Assembly: GCF_010729105.1 (NCBI RefSeq)
Contig: NZ_AP022573.1
Coordinates: 5,084,001-5,148,000 of the forward strand
Length of the DNA: 64,000 bases
Direction of reading: 5' to 3'
From: Mycobacterium saskatchewanense
Lineage (GTDB): Bacteria; Actinomycetota; Actinomycetes; Mycobacteriales; Mycobacteriaceae
Positions 19,169 to 28,213 of the stretch are shown in pieces. Below the pieces are notes generated by a model. That model searched no databases. It saw only the letters and a program-made list of their open reading frames with translations, and was not told the origin of the DNA. The position numbers were made by a program, and so were the translations under genes. Position 1 is the first letter of the stretch, and each line of letters starts with the position of its first letter.

Positions 19169-20674
19169 TCAGCCCCTTGGCGGTGTGACTTTGAAACCCT
19201 TCGCGTCGGCGGCTATTCCGTCGTGGGCGACCAGCGCCGCCTGCGCGGACAGCTCCGGCCCCGGCGGCAGTAGCGCCAGCACGTGCCATGGCGCGGGTCG
19301 AGGCTGTTCGCCGGAGCCACCCGCCGCTTTGATCCCCTCCAACCCGAGGGCTGCCGCGGAGGCCTCGTCCGCGACGTGGAAACGCACCCCCACGTCGTCG
19401 ACATAGAACAAGGGCCCCATGTTCCGGCTGTCGGGCTCGTCACCGGTGGCGCGCACGTATTCACCGGTCCCCGGCCGAAGGTAGGCGCTGTCCAGGCCGG
19501 GACCCCCGCCGTCCGCGGTGGCCAGGCGCACCGGTTGCGCATCCTCGGGCAACGGGAGGCGATTGCCCACCAGCATGCGGGTGGTCGGGCCGGCCCCGGA
19601 GTCGTTGCGCTGCCAGGACATACACACCACCCGGTCAGGATCGGCGTGGACGAAGCGCGTCGGGGTCACCGGGTAGCGGTCGACCCGCAAGCTGTGGACG
19701 ACGGGCGCCGCGCTGACCAACGCCGGGGAGACCGCGACCGGCGCCGCGGCGGCGGGCTCCTGGTTGCCGTACCGAATGATGTCCGCGGCGGCCGCGGAGA
19801 TCGGTTGCAGTCCCTCGCGCAGCACCACGTAGAGCTGCTCACCCCGAGAATCGACCGCTTTGACGATCGTGCCCACCCGGTAGGTGTCGGGCAGATAGCC
19901 GGCCTGCTCGCCCACCCCCTGGATGGTGATCGGCACGATCGGATCGACCAGCGGGAACGAGTTCAGCAACCCCGGTGAGACATCTCGAATTTCGCTGTCG
20001 TTCAGGTGCAGTGCGTTGTACAGGGTCGGGTCGGCCGGGTCGATGGCGGCCCGCACCCCGTTGTATACAAGGTATGTGGAACCCCCGGCTTTGGTGAGGA
20101 TCATCTGCTCGGGCGAGGCCTCGCGAATGCCCTCACCCAGCACAGGCTGGTTGGCCAGCACCGTGGTTTCGACGACCGGCGTACGGGTCTGCTCGGTGGC
20201 GGAGGCAAGCTGTGTGGAATCACACACCGTCCATGACGAAACGGCCGGGTCCGCCGCGCCGTGGATACTGCTGGGGGCCCCGACGATCCCGACCGCCGGG
20301 CCTAACGGAACGGTGTTAAGGAACTTGTCGTCGACTTGCTTTGGGGAATCGCTCTTTCCGACGATCAGCCGGGCGGACGCGAGGTTGAGGACGGGATGCA
20401 GACGGTCACCGATGCGCACGAACAGTGTGCCGTTTGATTTGCTGAGCATGATTGTCGAATCCCCGAAATTCGGGGCCGGCCGAAAGAATGCCAGGACCCC
20501 GGCGCCGCCACAGATGAGGACGGCGACGATGAGGCCGACCAGGAGCGCGCGCACCTGTCCGCGCATCGGGTCGTGGATCATCCGCGAGTCGGCGCGGATC
20601 AACGCGTGCTCCAGCCGGCGGACCAGGAGCCGATACCCGTTGACCTGCGCGCGCGTCGTCACTTGCGCCGGCAT
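19169..20674 (-). CDS. eccB: EccB, ESX periplasmic-domain membrane component
   Basis: 501 residues from the ATG at 20674, which follows a GGGGG stretch; an ATG at 20686 and a TTG at 20689 are possible. The EccB signature QVNGYRLLVRRLEHALIRAD is at the N-terminus. It is followed by one transmembrane helix (about residues 43-65) and a large periplasmic part with the LFVRIGDRLHPVLNLASARL motif and the repeat folds of the family. Cysteines in WTVCDS and VVCMSW could form the EccB disulfide. EccB builds the periplasmic arm of the ESX complex. It is transcribed alone, divergent from eccE. Confidence 0.93.
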   Translation of the reverse strand: MPAQVTTRAQVNGYRLLVRRLEHALIRADSRMIHDPMRGQVRALLVGLIVAVLICGGAGVLAFFRPAPNFGDSTIMLSKSNGTLFVRIGDRLHPVLNLASARLIVGKSDSPKQVDDKFLNTVPLGPAVGIVGAPSSIHGAADPAVSSWTVCDSTQLASATEQTRTPVVETTVLANQPVLGEGIREASPEQMILTKAGGSTYLVYNGVRAAIDPADPTLYNALHLNDSEIRDVSPGLLNSFPLVDPIVPITIQGVGEQAGYLPDTYRVGTIVKAVDSRGEQLYVVLREGLQPISAAAADIIRYGNQEPAAAAPVAVSPALVSAAPVVHSLRVDRYPVTPTRFVHADPDRVVCMSWQRNDSGAGPTTRMLVGNRLPLPEDAQPVRLATADGGGPGLDSAYLRPGTGEYVRATGDEPDSRNMGPLFYVDDVGVRFHVADEASAAALGLEGIKAAGGSGEQPRPAPWHVLALLPPGPELSAQAALVAHDGIAADAKGFKVTPPRG

Positions 20675-20791
20675 CGCGGCCCCCATCAAGGCTCGAGGAA
20701 GGACAAGAAGTCGAGGACGAGCCTACCCCTCCACGACAGGCACTGCCGCCGAACCCATTTCACTCGTCGGCCGGACCAAGGATGGCTGCAG

Positions 20792-22480
20792 GTGACCATT
20801 CGTAGCGCTACTCGCGCGGACCGTGCCCGAGCGGATGAGCTGTCGGCGACGACGGCGATCCTCCCGCAGCGCGCGCTGCCGATGTCGGCCCTGCTGGCGG
20901 CGCAAACCCTCGTCGCACTGGGTATCGCCGGTGGGGCGCTGGAGCACCGGCCGGGGTGGTACGGCGCCGCAATCGGTTTGGCGGTTGCGCTGGTGCTACT
21001 GGTTCCCATCCGAGGGGGGTCGTTATCGCACCGCGCGGTGGGGCGGCTCGGTTTCTGGCATGACAAGCGTCGCCGCCGGCCGCGGCGATTCGACGCGTTC
21101 GACACCGAGCCACCCGAGGGCGCTCCGATGGGTTTCCATTGGGACGGAGAAGTCGTGATGTCTGTGGTCCGAATCGAACAGAATCCGCAGGCGATGACGG
21201 TCATGGAACCCGGCGCCTTGGTCTCGGGAGAGACGATTTCGCTGCGCCTGCTCGCCGATTGCCTGCACCAATTCGACATCTCGCTGGATTCCATCGATGT
21301 GATCAGCCGCGGTGTTCGCTCCCCGAGCCACAACGCCATCGGCGCGGTCTACGACGCCGTGCTGGGACCGCTGCCGGCGATCGCCGCGCGCACGGTTTGC
21401 GTGGTGATCCGCTTGGATCCGACCCGGTGTCCCGATGCCGTCCGCCACCGGGGCGGGGGGTGGGGCGGTGTGATCCGGACCGCCGCGACGGCCACCAGCC
21501 GGGTAGCCAACCGGCTGGTCGAGGCGGGCCTGCGGCCGCGCATCCTGACGAAGGCCGAGATCGCGACGCTCACAGACGAATTGTGCGCTGGTCTTGACCC
21601 GCACGACCTGCAGGAGACCTGGCCGGCGTGCCGCAGGGGCCGGTTCGAACTGCGCACGTGCTTTCTGCGGCCGTCGATGTTCACCGCGGCGGGGCTGGGA
21701 CAGTTGTGGACCGTGCCGACTCAGGCGACGACGGTTTGCGTCTCGCTGCGCCGCGAGGGGCGCGCCGGCCGCATCAAGCTTCGTGGCCTGGTCCGGTTCG
21801 AGACGTTCGGACCCGTCCGAACCCGGCTGGACGGCCTCGGGGAGCTGCCCGGCAGGCAGCACGCCGCGTTGATGTCGACCCTGCCGGTGCCGTTGCCGCG
21901 ACGGCCGTTGCCGCAGTGGGTGTTCGGCGACGGACCTGACTCGATCGGGGCTCTCGCGGTGCCGGCCTGCGGATGCGGCCAGCTGATCGGAGCCGACGAG
22001 CTCGGGCGGGCGGTGGCACTGCCGCTCTTCGGTCCGCGGGTGCGACGAGTCGAACTGTGTGGCACGTTGCATTTGGCCCAGCAGGTCGTGCTGCGCTCCA
22101 TCGCGCTGGGCGCCCGGGTCCGGGTCCACACCGGCCGGCCCGTCGCGTGGCAAGCGATGGTCGGGCAGATCGCCGATCACGAACTGCTGAATATCAACGG
22201 CCACAACGCGGAAGCCGCTCTGCCCGACCAGACTACCCATTATGCGGTGGAACTGTTCGACGGGGCGACCGAGCGGAGAGTCCGGGACGCGGTGACAACG
22301 ATGGTGGTCAGACCATCGCATGCCCGACCCACCGAGAATGCCGATGTGACATTGCAATTGCTCGACCACGATCGGGACCTGGTGCGCGTGGAAACCCGGT
22401 CGGAGTCGGCCGTCGTGACCATGGTGGCCACCGATGATGAGATGCGTTACATCAGATCATCGTTCGACATGGCCGACTGA
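20792..22480 (+). CDS. eccE: EccE, ESX membrane component
   Basis: 562 residues from a GTG at 20792 (AGGA about 10 bases upstream). Two N-terminal helices (ALLAAQTLVALGIAGGAL and YGAAIGLAVALVLLVPI) precede a basic loop and a large cytosolic domain, the EccE layout. The RG(G)SL segment after helix 2 is usual for EccE. EccE packs on the outside of each EccBCDE protomer. ESX-4 systems lack EccE, so this locus is not of the ESX-4 type. It is followed after 19 bp by the DUF5336-like gene in the same direction. Confidence 0.88.
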   Translation: MTIRSATRADRARADELSATTAILPQRALPMSALLAAQTLVALGIAGGALEHRPGWYGAAIGLAVALVLLVPIRGGSLSHRAVGRLGFWHDKRRRRPRRFDAFDTEPPEGAPMGFHWDGEVVMSVVRIEQNPQAMTVMEPGALVSGETISLRLLADCLHQFDISLDSIDVISRGVRSPSHNAIGAVYDAVLGPLPAIAARTVCVVIRLDPTRCPDAVRHRGGGWGGVIRTAATATSRVANRLVEAGLRPRILTKAEIATLTDELCAGLDPHDLQETWPACRRGRFELRTCFLRPSMFTAAGLGQLWTVPTQATTVCVSLRREGRAGRIKLRGLVRFETFGPVRTRLDGLGELPGRQHAALMSTLPVPLPRRPLPQWVFGDGPDSIGALAVPACGCGQLIGADELGRAVALPLFGPRVRRVELCGTLHLAQQVVLRSIALGARVRVHTGRPVAWQAMVGQIADHELLNINGHNAEAALPDQTTHYAVELFDGATERRVRDAVTTMVVRPSHARPTENADVTLQLLDHDRDLVRVETRSESAVVTMVATDDEMRYIRSSFDMAD

Positions 22481-22499
22481 CGAGACGAAAGGGTCTTCG

Positions 22500-23285
22500 A
22501 TGACCGACTGGTCGGGACGCGCGGCTTATTCGGAAAATTCACCGGCGGGCTCCGCCTTCGGCGACACGGCGGACCGGGTGGGTCGGGCATTGTGGATCGC
22601 CGTCGCGTTCTTGGGGCCGGTGATCTTGGCGGTCAGTGTCGGCTCACCGGTCGCCCCCGATTTCCCGGTGCGGCTCGGCGTGCTGGCCGCAACCGTGGCG
22701 GCGGTGGGCCTGTTAAGGCGCCAGCCCAGCCGTGGCTGGCTCGTCGTCGCGCTGGCGGTCACCGGATTCTCCGACGCCCTGCTCAGCTGGGTCAGGGCCG
22801 GAAATCCCCACTGGGCGCTGACCGTCGTCATGGCGCTCACTGCGCTGCAGGCCCTCTCCGCGGTGGGCGCGCTTTTGCGCGAGGCCAGGGTCTTTCGGTC
22901 GGCCGGCGGCGCTGTCGCACCGGACTATTCGGCGTACGCACGCATGGTCCAGATGTATCAGGCGTATGCGGCGCAGTACCAGCAGTCGCCCGCGGAGTCG
23001 TATGCCGCCACCGGACACGCGACGGCACAGGAACGGGCCAGCACGAACGCCCACGCCGCAGAGGCGGGCGCCGCGGAATCATTCGCGGAACTGCAGGCCA
23101 GATACGCCCAGCATGGTGTAGGCACCCCGCCTCAGCAATCGCGCGGGTCGAGCGGTGCCCGCTTTGCGGGACCACCGACCGATCCCGGCATGCCCGGCGC
23201 GAACCGCGGCGCACCCGAACCCGACCCGTACCGTGCTTACCGGCAGAACCCGGGCAAGGGCACCGTGGAACCCACCGGCCCCTAG
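22500..23285 (+). CDS. DUF5336-like four-helix membrane protein
   Basis: 261 residues; GAAAGGG upstream of the ATG supports this start. Four hydrophobic segments lie between residues about 30 and 125 (ALWIAVAFLGPVILAVSV, VRLGVLAATVAAVGLL, WLVVALAVTGFSDALL, ALTVVMALTALQALSAV). A Tyr/Gln/Ala-rich, then Gly/Pro-rich cytosolic tail follows (MVQMYQAYAAQYQQ). This is the plan of the actinobacterial 34-kDa antigen (Rv0954) family. The role is unknown. Its place directly after eccE suggests co-expression with the ESX machine. Confidence 0.7.
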   Translation: MTDWSGRAAYSENSPAGSAFGDTADRVGRALWIAVAFLGPVILAVSVGSPVAPDFPVRLGVLAATVAAVGLLRRQPSRGWLVVALAVTGFSDALLSWVRAGNPHWALTVVMALTALQALSAVGALLREARVFRSAGGAVAPDYSAYARMVQMYQAYAAQYQQSPAESYAATGHATAQERASTNAHAAEAGAAESFAELQARYAQHGVGTPPQQSRGSSGARFAGPPTDPGMPGANRGAPEPDPYRAYRQNPGKGTVEPTGP

Positions 23286-23340
23286 CCTGTCGGGCGCCAA
23301 GAGGCTTGCGGACGCGGCCGATACGACTGGTCTCGTCGTC

Positions 23341-24291
23341 TCATACGTCCAGCATTCGCCGGATCGCCGCAATTCGATCCGCCATCATCCGTGCCCCGAT
23401 GGTGGTCCCCGGAACGATGTGGGCCATGTGAAACGCGTTGGAATAGTGGTGGACCTCGGTGGGCACCCCGGCCTGGATGAGCATGCGCGCGTAGTCGAGG
23501 CCCTCGTCGCGTGTCGGATCGACTTGGTAGGCGGTGACGAACGCGGGCGGAAGCCCGGCCAGGTCGTCGACCGTGGCGCGGGCCGGTGCGGCATAGAGCG
23601 GGACCTCGGCGCTGCCCGGTTCCGCGGTGCCTTGCAGGTAATAGCGCCAGGTGGGCGGGGAATTGACGGATTGCCATGAGGGTGTATCGACGAGCGTCGT
23701 CATCGAAGGGGTATCCAGGCGATCGTCGACAGTGGGTGCATCGAGGATCTGAGCCGTCAACCGGGGACCCTGGCGGTCTCGGGTCAGCATTGCCAGCGCC
23801 GCCGCAAGGCCGCCTCCCGCGCTCTCGCCCAACACACCGATGCGGTCGGGATCGATGCCGAATTCTTTGCCGCGCTCGGCGACCCACTGCAGGGCCGCGT
23901 AGCTGTCGTCCAGGCCCGCGGGGTAGGGATGCTCGGGTGCCAGCCGGTAATCGACGGCCACGACGGTGACGCCGGCCTGTTCGACGAGCATTGGAGCGGT
24001 GACGTCCGCGGCGGGCAGCCCGCCCATCACGTAGGCGCCAGCGTGCAGGTACAGCAGCGCGGGCCCGGGGGCCGACCGACTAGCGGGCGCGTAGATTCGG
24101 ACCGGCACTTCCGCCCCATGGTGCTCCCCGACGACGACGTCCTGAACGGTGAGTGGTGTCCCCGCTTGATATTTCGGCAGCTGAGTGAACAGCAACCGTT
24201 CGGTCTCGCGCGCGGAGGCAAGGTCGGCGAGGTCCACCTTAGGCAGGGCCCCCGCCACCGCGGCTAGCTCCGGGTCGAGCAAATAGTCCAT
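23341..24291 (-). CDS. Alpha/beta hydrolase, hormone-sensitive-lipase-like family
   Basis: 316 residues. The nucleophile elbow reads GESAGG, with a later Asp (QVDPTRDEG) and His (NAFHMAH) completing a possible triad. The oxyanion motif, HGGG in the family, reads HAGA (LLYLHAGAYVMGG). No signal peptide is visible, so it is probably cytosolic. It follows the MinD-like gene by 11 bp and so is probably the third gene of eccA-minD-hydrolase. The substrate is unknown; short-chain esters are typical for the family. Confidence 0.85.
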   Translation of the reverse strand: MDYLLDPELAAVAGALPKVDLADLASARETERLLFTQLPKYQAGTPLTVQDVVVGEHHGAEVPVRIYAPASRSAPGPALLYLHAGAYVMGGLPAADVTAPMLVEQAGVTVVAVDYRLAPEHPYPAGLDDSYAALQWVAERGKEFGIDPDRIGVLGESAGGGLAAALAMLTRDRQGPRLTAQILDAPTVDDRLDTPSMTTLVDTPSWQSVNSPPTWRYYLQGTAEPGSAEVPLYAAPARATVDDLAGLPPAFVTAYQVDPTRDEGLDYARMLIQAGVPTEVHHYSNAFHMAHIVPGTTIGARMMADRIAAIRRMLDV

Positions 24292-24302
24292 GTCGCATCG
24301 CC

Positions 24303-25358
24303 TTACGGGTTATTCTTCCGGCCGAATCCGTCGGCCACCGAAGCGGCCAACTCCAGGTACTCCACTCGAGTTCTGCGTTTCATCAGGTCCAAGGAGATCT
24401 CGCCGCCCTCGCCGAGGTGCTGATCGTAGGAGATGACGAAGAGGGAACGCACGCGCGAGCGGAAATGCTGTGTCAGCTTGTCCAGGTCGATCGGCATCAC
24501 ACCGGGGCGGGCCGAACTCAAGACCACCCTGGCGTCGGGCACCAAGTTCGCGTAGCCGTGATGCTGCAGCCAATCCAGTGTGGCCAGCGCGCTTCGGGCG
24601 GAGTCGATCGCCGGTGCGGCGACCACGATCAGCGCGTCGGCGGTGTCGAGGACGCCGCGCATGACCGAATGCGTCATGCCCGTGCCACAGTCAATGAGGA
24701 TGATGTTGTAGAAGCGGTCCAGTATTCGGTGCACGGCGCGATAATCGTCCTCGGAAAACGCTTCCGAGACCGCCGGATCCCGCTCGGAGGCCAGGAACTC
24801 CAGACGGCTGGGGCTTTGCGAGGTGTGGCGCCGCATGTCCGGGTATCGAAGGAGGTCCCCGTCGGTGAGCAGGTCGCGCACCGTCGACGGGGTCTCGTTC
24901 GGCCCTCGCTGGGCGAGGGTCCCGAAATCGGGGTTGGCGTCGACGGCGATCACCCGGTCTCCCCGCAACGACGCGAAGGTCGCCCCCAATCCAACGGTCG
25001 TCGTGGTCTTGCCGACGCCACCCTTGAGGGAGAGCACCGCGATGCTGTACGAACCCCGCACCGGTTGGTTGGCGCGGTCGGCCAAGATCCGGAAGTTCTC
25101 TTCGGCACGGGACTCGCCCAGGTTCACCGTGCCGGCGGTCATGCGATGCAGCGTTTTTCGCCAACCGTGCCGCGGCGCGGGCTTCGTCGGGCGGATCAGG
25201 CCGAGTTCGTCGGCGGCGGGCCCGCTCATGGCGTGTTGGCGGGACGAGTCGTCGGGCGTCGCGCTGGTGAAGTGCGTCCTGAGCGGTGAACCGGCGGGCC
25301 CACCGGTCGCGAATCGATCGGTCACGCCGGCCCCGTCGGTGTGGTCACGGTATGTCAC
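24303..25358 (-). CDS. MinD/ParA-type ESX-associated ATPase (Rv3888c-like)
   Basis: 351 residues. A short disordered start is followed by GWRKTLHRMTAG and a P-loop ATPase domain with KGGVGKTT at 112-119, DANPDFGTLA and IDCGTGMTHS. ESX-2 of M. tuberculosis carries a similar-sized ATPase (Rv3888c). It is clearly related to the longer EspI-like protein at 9065-10720 but lacks the Pro-rich region. It lies 17 bp after eccA on the same strand, so co-transcription is likely. Function in ESX is inferred from context. Confidence 0.85.
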   Translation of the reverse strand: MTYRDHTDGAGVTDRFATGGPAGSPLRTHFTSATPDDSSRQHAMSGPAADELGLIRPTKPAPRHGWRKTLHRMTAGTVNLGESRAEENFRILADRANQPVRGSYSIAVLSLKGGVGKTTTTVGLGATFASLRGDRVIAVDANPDFGTLAQRGPNETPSTVRDLLTDGDLLRYPDMRRHTSQSPSRLEFLASERDPAVSEAFSEDDYRAVHRILDRFYNIILIDCGTGMTHSVMRGVLDTADALIVVAAPAIDSARSALATLDWLQHHGYANLVPDARVVLSSARPGVMPIDLDKLTQHFRSRVRSLFVISYDQHLGEGGEISLDLMKRRTRVEYLELAASVADGFGRKNNP

Positions 25359-25375
25359 ACGATCTCCAGCGATTG

Positions 25376-27187
25376 CTAGTTCAAATTCAGCGTCTGCAGA
25401 ATGCCGGCCAGCGCCGCTTTCACGTCGCTTCCTTCGATGCGCACCAGGTCGTCCTCATCCAGGCTGGGCAGGCCCGAGTCGAGGCCCTCGGTGAGCCGGT
25501 AGGCGCGCTCCTCTTCGGCCGCCTCGATCACGTTGCGTACGAAGCGCCCATTGCCGGCCAAATCGATGCTCTTCCGGACGTTTCCGTCATGGTCGGTGGA
25601 CTCCTCGGCGCACAGCCGCGTGCACACGTTCACCAGCTCGTCGTATGCGTCGGGTGACAGTTCGGAGTCGCGTGACTTGGCGATCAGGCGGCCGATGTCG
25701 CCCAGCTCGGTCGGGCTGTAGGAGGGGAACCGAATCCGCTTGGTGAATCGCGACGAGAGGCCCTCGTTGGACGCGAGGAAGCGGTCGATCTCCGCGTCGT
25801 AGCCGGCGATGATCACCACCAGGCGGTCACGGTCGTTTTCCATCCGCGCAAGCAGCGTATCGACCGCCTCGCGCCCGAAGGCGTCGCCGCCCGACAGGCC
25901 GGTTTGAATCAGCGTGTAGGCCTCGTCGATGAAAAGCACCCCGCCCATGGCGGTGTCGATCAACGCGCTGGTCTTGATCGCGGTGCTGCCCAGGTGTTGA
26001 CCGACGAAGTCCTGCCGTTTCGCCTCGACGACGTTGAGTGACTCCAGCAGGCCGAGGCCGCAGTAAGTCTTGGCGACTACCCGCGCGATCGTCGTCTTAC
26101 CGGTTCCTGGCGGGCCGGTGAACGCCAAGTGCAGGCTGCGCGAACCGGTGCTGAGCCCCTTGTCCTCACGCATCTTCGCCAGGCGCGCCGCGGAACGCAG
26201 TTTTGCCACTTGCAATTTGACATCGGCGAGACCGACCTGGCGGTCGAGCTCCTGTTGTGCAGCCCGCAGGTGTTCGTTACCGCGTTCGGTCAGGCTTTCG
26301 GCGTCCAGGTCGGCTGACGTCGGCGAGCTGGCCGGATCCCATCGATTGGTCCGGGCTTCGATCGCTTCATTAGTCGTGATGACAAGTCGATATTTGGGAT
26401 CTTTGAGGGCCGCGTAATTGGCCTCGAAGCCGGGCTCTTCGCTGTAGGTCCGCTCGAAGATCTTCCGCGCTTCGGCCTCGTTGCCCATTTCCCGCAACGT
26501 CAGACCCTTGCAGAACTCGGCGGCGCGGCGCGCCGCCGGGATCGGGCCCTCGAGCGCTTGGTCGAGCCGGCGGAGGCCCTCGCCGAACAGCCCCATCTGC
26601 GCACACGCCGATCCCACCATGAGGTGTGCCCCCGCGGCCAGGTACTCGTCGGCGAACGCGGCGGAATGAGCCAGTGCCGCCAGCACATCCGGCCACCGCT
26701 GGGTGGTGAAGTGCAGGATGCCACGCATGTAGGCCCGCACCTCGTCGGTGGCCGGATCGGGCGTAGCGGCTCGCGCGGCGGCGAGCTCGTCGAGGGTCTC
26801 CTCGGCCTCGTCGTAATCCTTGCCCTGGATCAGGCTGGCCACGTAGGCCAGTTTGATTTCGGTGGCCGAGCTCAACGTGTAGTCGACGTAAAGGCCCGTC
26901 TCGAAACGACCACACAGCGCCCGCGGGGCCAGGCCCAGCCGGCGTTGCTCGCGCCCCAATAACGCGCTGGTGCGGTGCAGGTGGTGAATCACCTCCGCGG
27001 TGGTTTCGCCGGCGGCCGCGCGACCGAGCCACGCGTCACACATGTCCGGGTCGTATTCGGTTGCCCGCTGGAATGCTTTTACGGCGTAGCCGATGTCGCG
27101 TTCCACCTCCAACCCGTCGATCTGGATCCCGAGGGAGAGCACTCCCGCGTCGAATACACGCTGCGCGTTTCTGTTGTCACCACTCAT
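25376..27187 (-). CDS. eccA: EccA, cytosolic AAA+ ATPase of the ESX system
   Basis: 603 residues, close to the usual EccA length. The N-terminal half (about 1-280) is helical with TPR-like repeats, for example AVKAFQRATEYDPDMCDAWLGR. The C-terminal CbxX/CfxQ-type AAA+ domain has Walker A GPPGTGKT at 358-365 and Walker B VLFIDEA at 417-423. EccA is thought to bind or release substrate-chaperone pairs in the cytosol. It heads a three-gene minus-strand unit and is divergent from the small plus-strand pair starting at 27355. Confidence 0.95.
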   Translation of the reverse strand: MSGDNRNAQRVFDAGVLSLGIQIDGLEVERDIGYAVKAFQRATEYDPDMCDAWLGRAAAGETTAEVIHHLHRTSALLGREQRRLGLAPRALCGRFETGLYVDYTLSSATEIKLAYVASLIQGKDYDEAEETLDELAAARAATPDPATDEVRAYMRGILHFTTQRWPDVLAALAHSAAFADEYLAAGAHLMVGSACAQMGLFGEGLRRLDQALEGPIPAARRAAEFCKGLTLREMGNEAEARKIFERTYSEEPGFEANYAALKDPKYRLVITTNEAIEARTNRWDPASSPTSADLDAESLTERGNEHLRAAQQELDRQVGLADVKLQVAKLRSAARLAKMREDKGLSTGSRSLHLAFTGPPGTGKTTIARVVAKTYCGLGLLESLNVVEAKRQDFVGQHLGSTAIKTSALIDTAMGGVLFIDEAYTLIQTGLSGGDAFGREAVDTLLARMENDRDRLVVIIAGYDAEIDRFLASNEGLSSRFTKRIRFPSYSPTELGDIGRLIAKSRDSELSPDAYDELVNVCTRLCAEESTDHDGNVRKSIDLAGNGRFVRNVIEAAEEERAYRLTEGLDSGLPSLDEDDLVRIEGSDVKAALAGILQTLNLN

Positions 27188-27354
27188 CAGTGGCCCCTAA
27201 CTCCCAGCCAATCGGGCCAGGTTCGTGCAACGGCCGACACGTGAACGCCCGCGTTTGCGGGACAGACGGACACTGCCGGGTCGCCTGCGATTGTACTAAG
27301 CTGTGGGCCAGAGGTTTTCAAGCGTCTGCGCTATCGTTCGGCGAAAGTAATCAC

Positions 27355-27672
27355 ATGGACGGGTCATCGGTCGCGCGTAACGGCGGGCTGGCGGTACGTA
27401 CGACCGAGCGTGGGCTGCCGGTTGCGCTCCGGATTGATAAGCGTGAGTTATCCAAGTCCCCAGCGCAATTGGCGAAGGACATCGTTTTGCTGTGCCAACT
27501 GTCTGCGCTGCGCATGCAGGTCGCGCGGCGGCGCGCCCTGATGGCGCAGGGGGTGAGGCCGGCCGTGCTCCGCCGGCTGAAGCTGGCCACGGAGGACGAC
27601 ATGGCCCGTGCCGAGGCGGCGCTGCGGCGCGACCCCGATGCGCGGCCCGACACATGGTTGACTCCAATATGA
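27355..27672 (+). CDS. Small EspD/EspH-like (DUF2694-like) protein
   Basis: 105 residues. The segment ELSKSPAQLAKDIVLLCQL followed by ALRMQVARRRALM resembles the C-terminal part of EspH/EspD (there MSEAQLADEIFVIADLARQ), but the long acidic N-terminus of those proteins is missing. The family assignment rests on this short stretch and is tentative. The stop overlaps the start of the YbaB-like gene (ATGA), so the two are co-translated. In ESX-1, EspH and EspL-type proteins help substrate export. Confidence 0.6.
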   Translation: MDGSSVARNGGLAVRTTERGLPVALRIDKRELSKSPAQLAKDIVLLCQLSALRMQVARRRALMAQGVRPAVLRRLKLATEDDMARAEAALRRDPDARPDTWLTPI

Positions 27673-28031
27673 CCGGTGGACTTGCTGATTCGTTGCTGGC
27701 CCGCATCAAGAAGCAGCGTGACCTGCTCAACGCCATGGATGAGCTTTGCCGGAGTATTTCGGTGCGCGTCACCAGCGGCGACAGGTCGGTGAGCGTCGAA
27801 GTCGACGGGTCGGGGGAGATGACGGGGTTGTGGCTGGCGGATTTCGCGTATCGCCGTGGAGCCGACGCGCTGGCGAACCTGATCACCGCAACCGCACAAG
27901 TCGCTGCGACGCAAGCCGCCGAACGGCAGAGTTACCTGGTGAAGGAGTTCACCGAGCAAATGTCTGCGCTGCAACGGGCGCCGCTCACGGGTCGCGACGG
28001 TACGAGCTTCGAACCGGGCCTATCGGAGTAG
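27669..28031 (+). CDS. YbaB/EbfC-family protein, EspL-like
   Basis: 120 residues. The pattern is that of YbaB proteins: an N-terminal amphipathic helix (LADSLLARIKKQRDLLNAMDEL), a central beta part (VRVTSGDRSVSVEVDGSGEMTGLWL) and a C-terminal helix. EspL (Rv3880c), a YbaB-like protein, is part of ESX-1 loci. Coupling to the EspH-like gene and position beside eccA support an ESX accessory role. Its mode of action is not shown by the sequence. Confidence 0.75.
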   Translation: MTGGLADSLLARIKKQRDLLNAMDELCRSISVRVTSGDRSVSVEVDGSGEMTGLWLADFAYRRGADALANLITATAQVAATQAAERQSYLVKEFTEQMSALQRAPLTGRDGTSFEPGLSE

Positions 28032-28213
28032 GCCGCTTCCCCCGCGGGGTAAGGGGATGACTCGTGCGGATTTGCCGACCGCTCAGCACAAGTGGTCCTG
28101 GCCCAGGGGTCGGCGTGCTCCAGCGAGTGCCGTGTGCAAGTGGCCGGACACGGTTGTGTTACGTCGGCGTGTGGCGGCCGGCGGCCGCACCGAGCCGCCA
28201 CTAGCCTCGCCCC

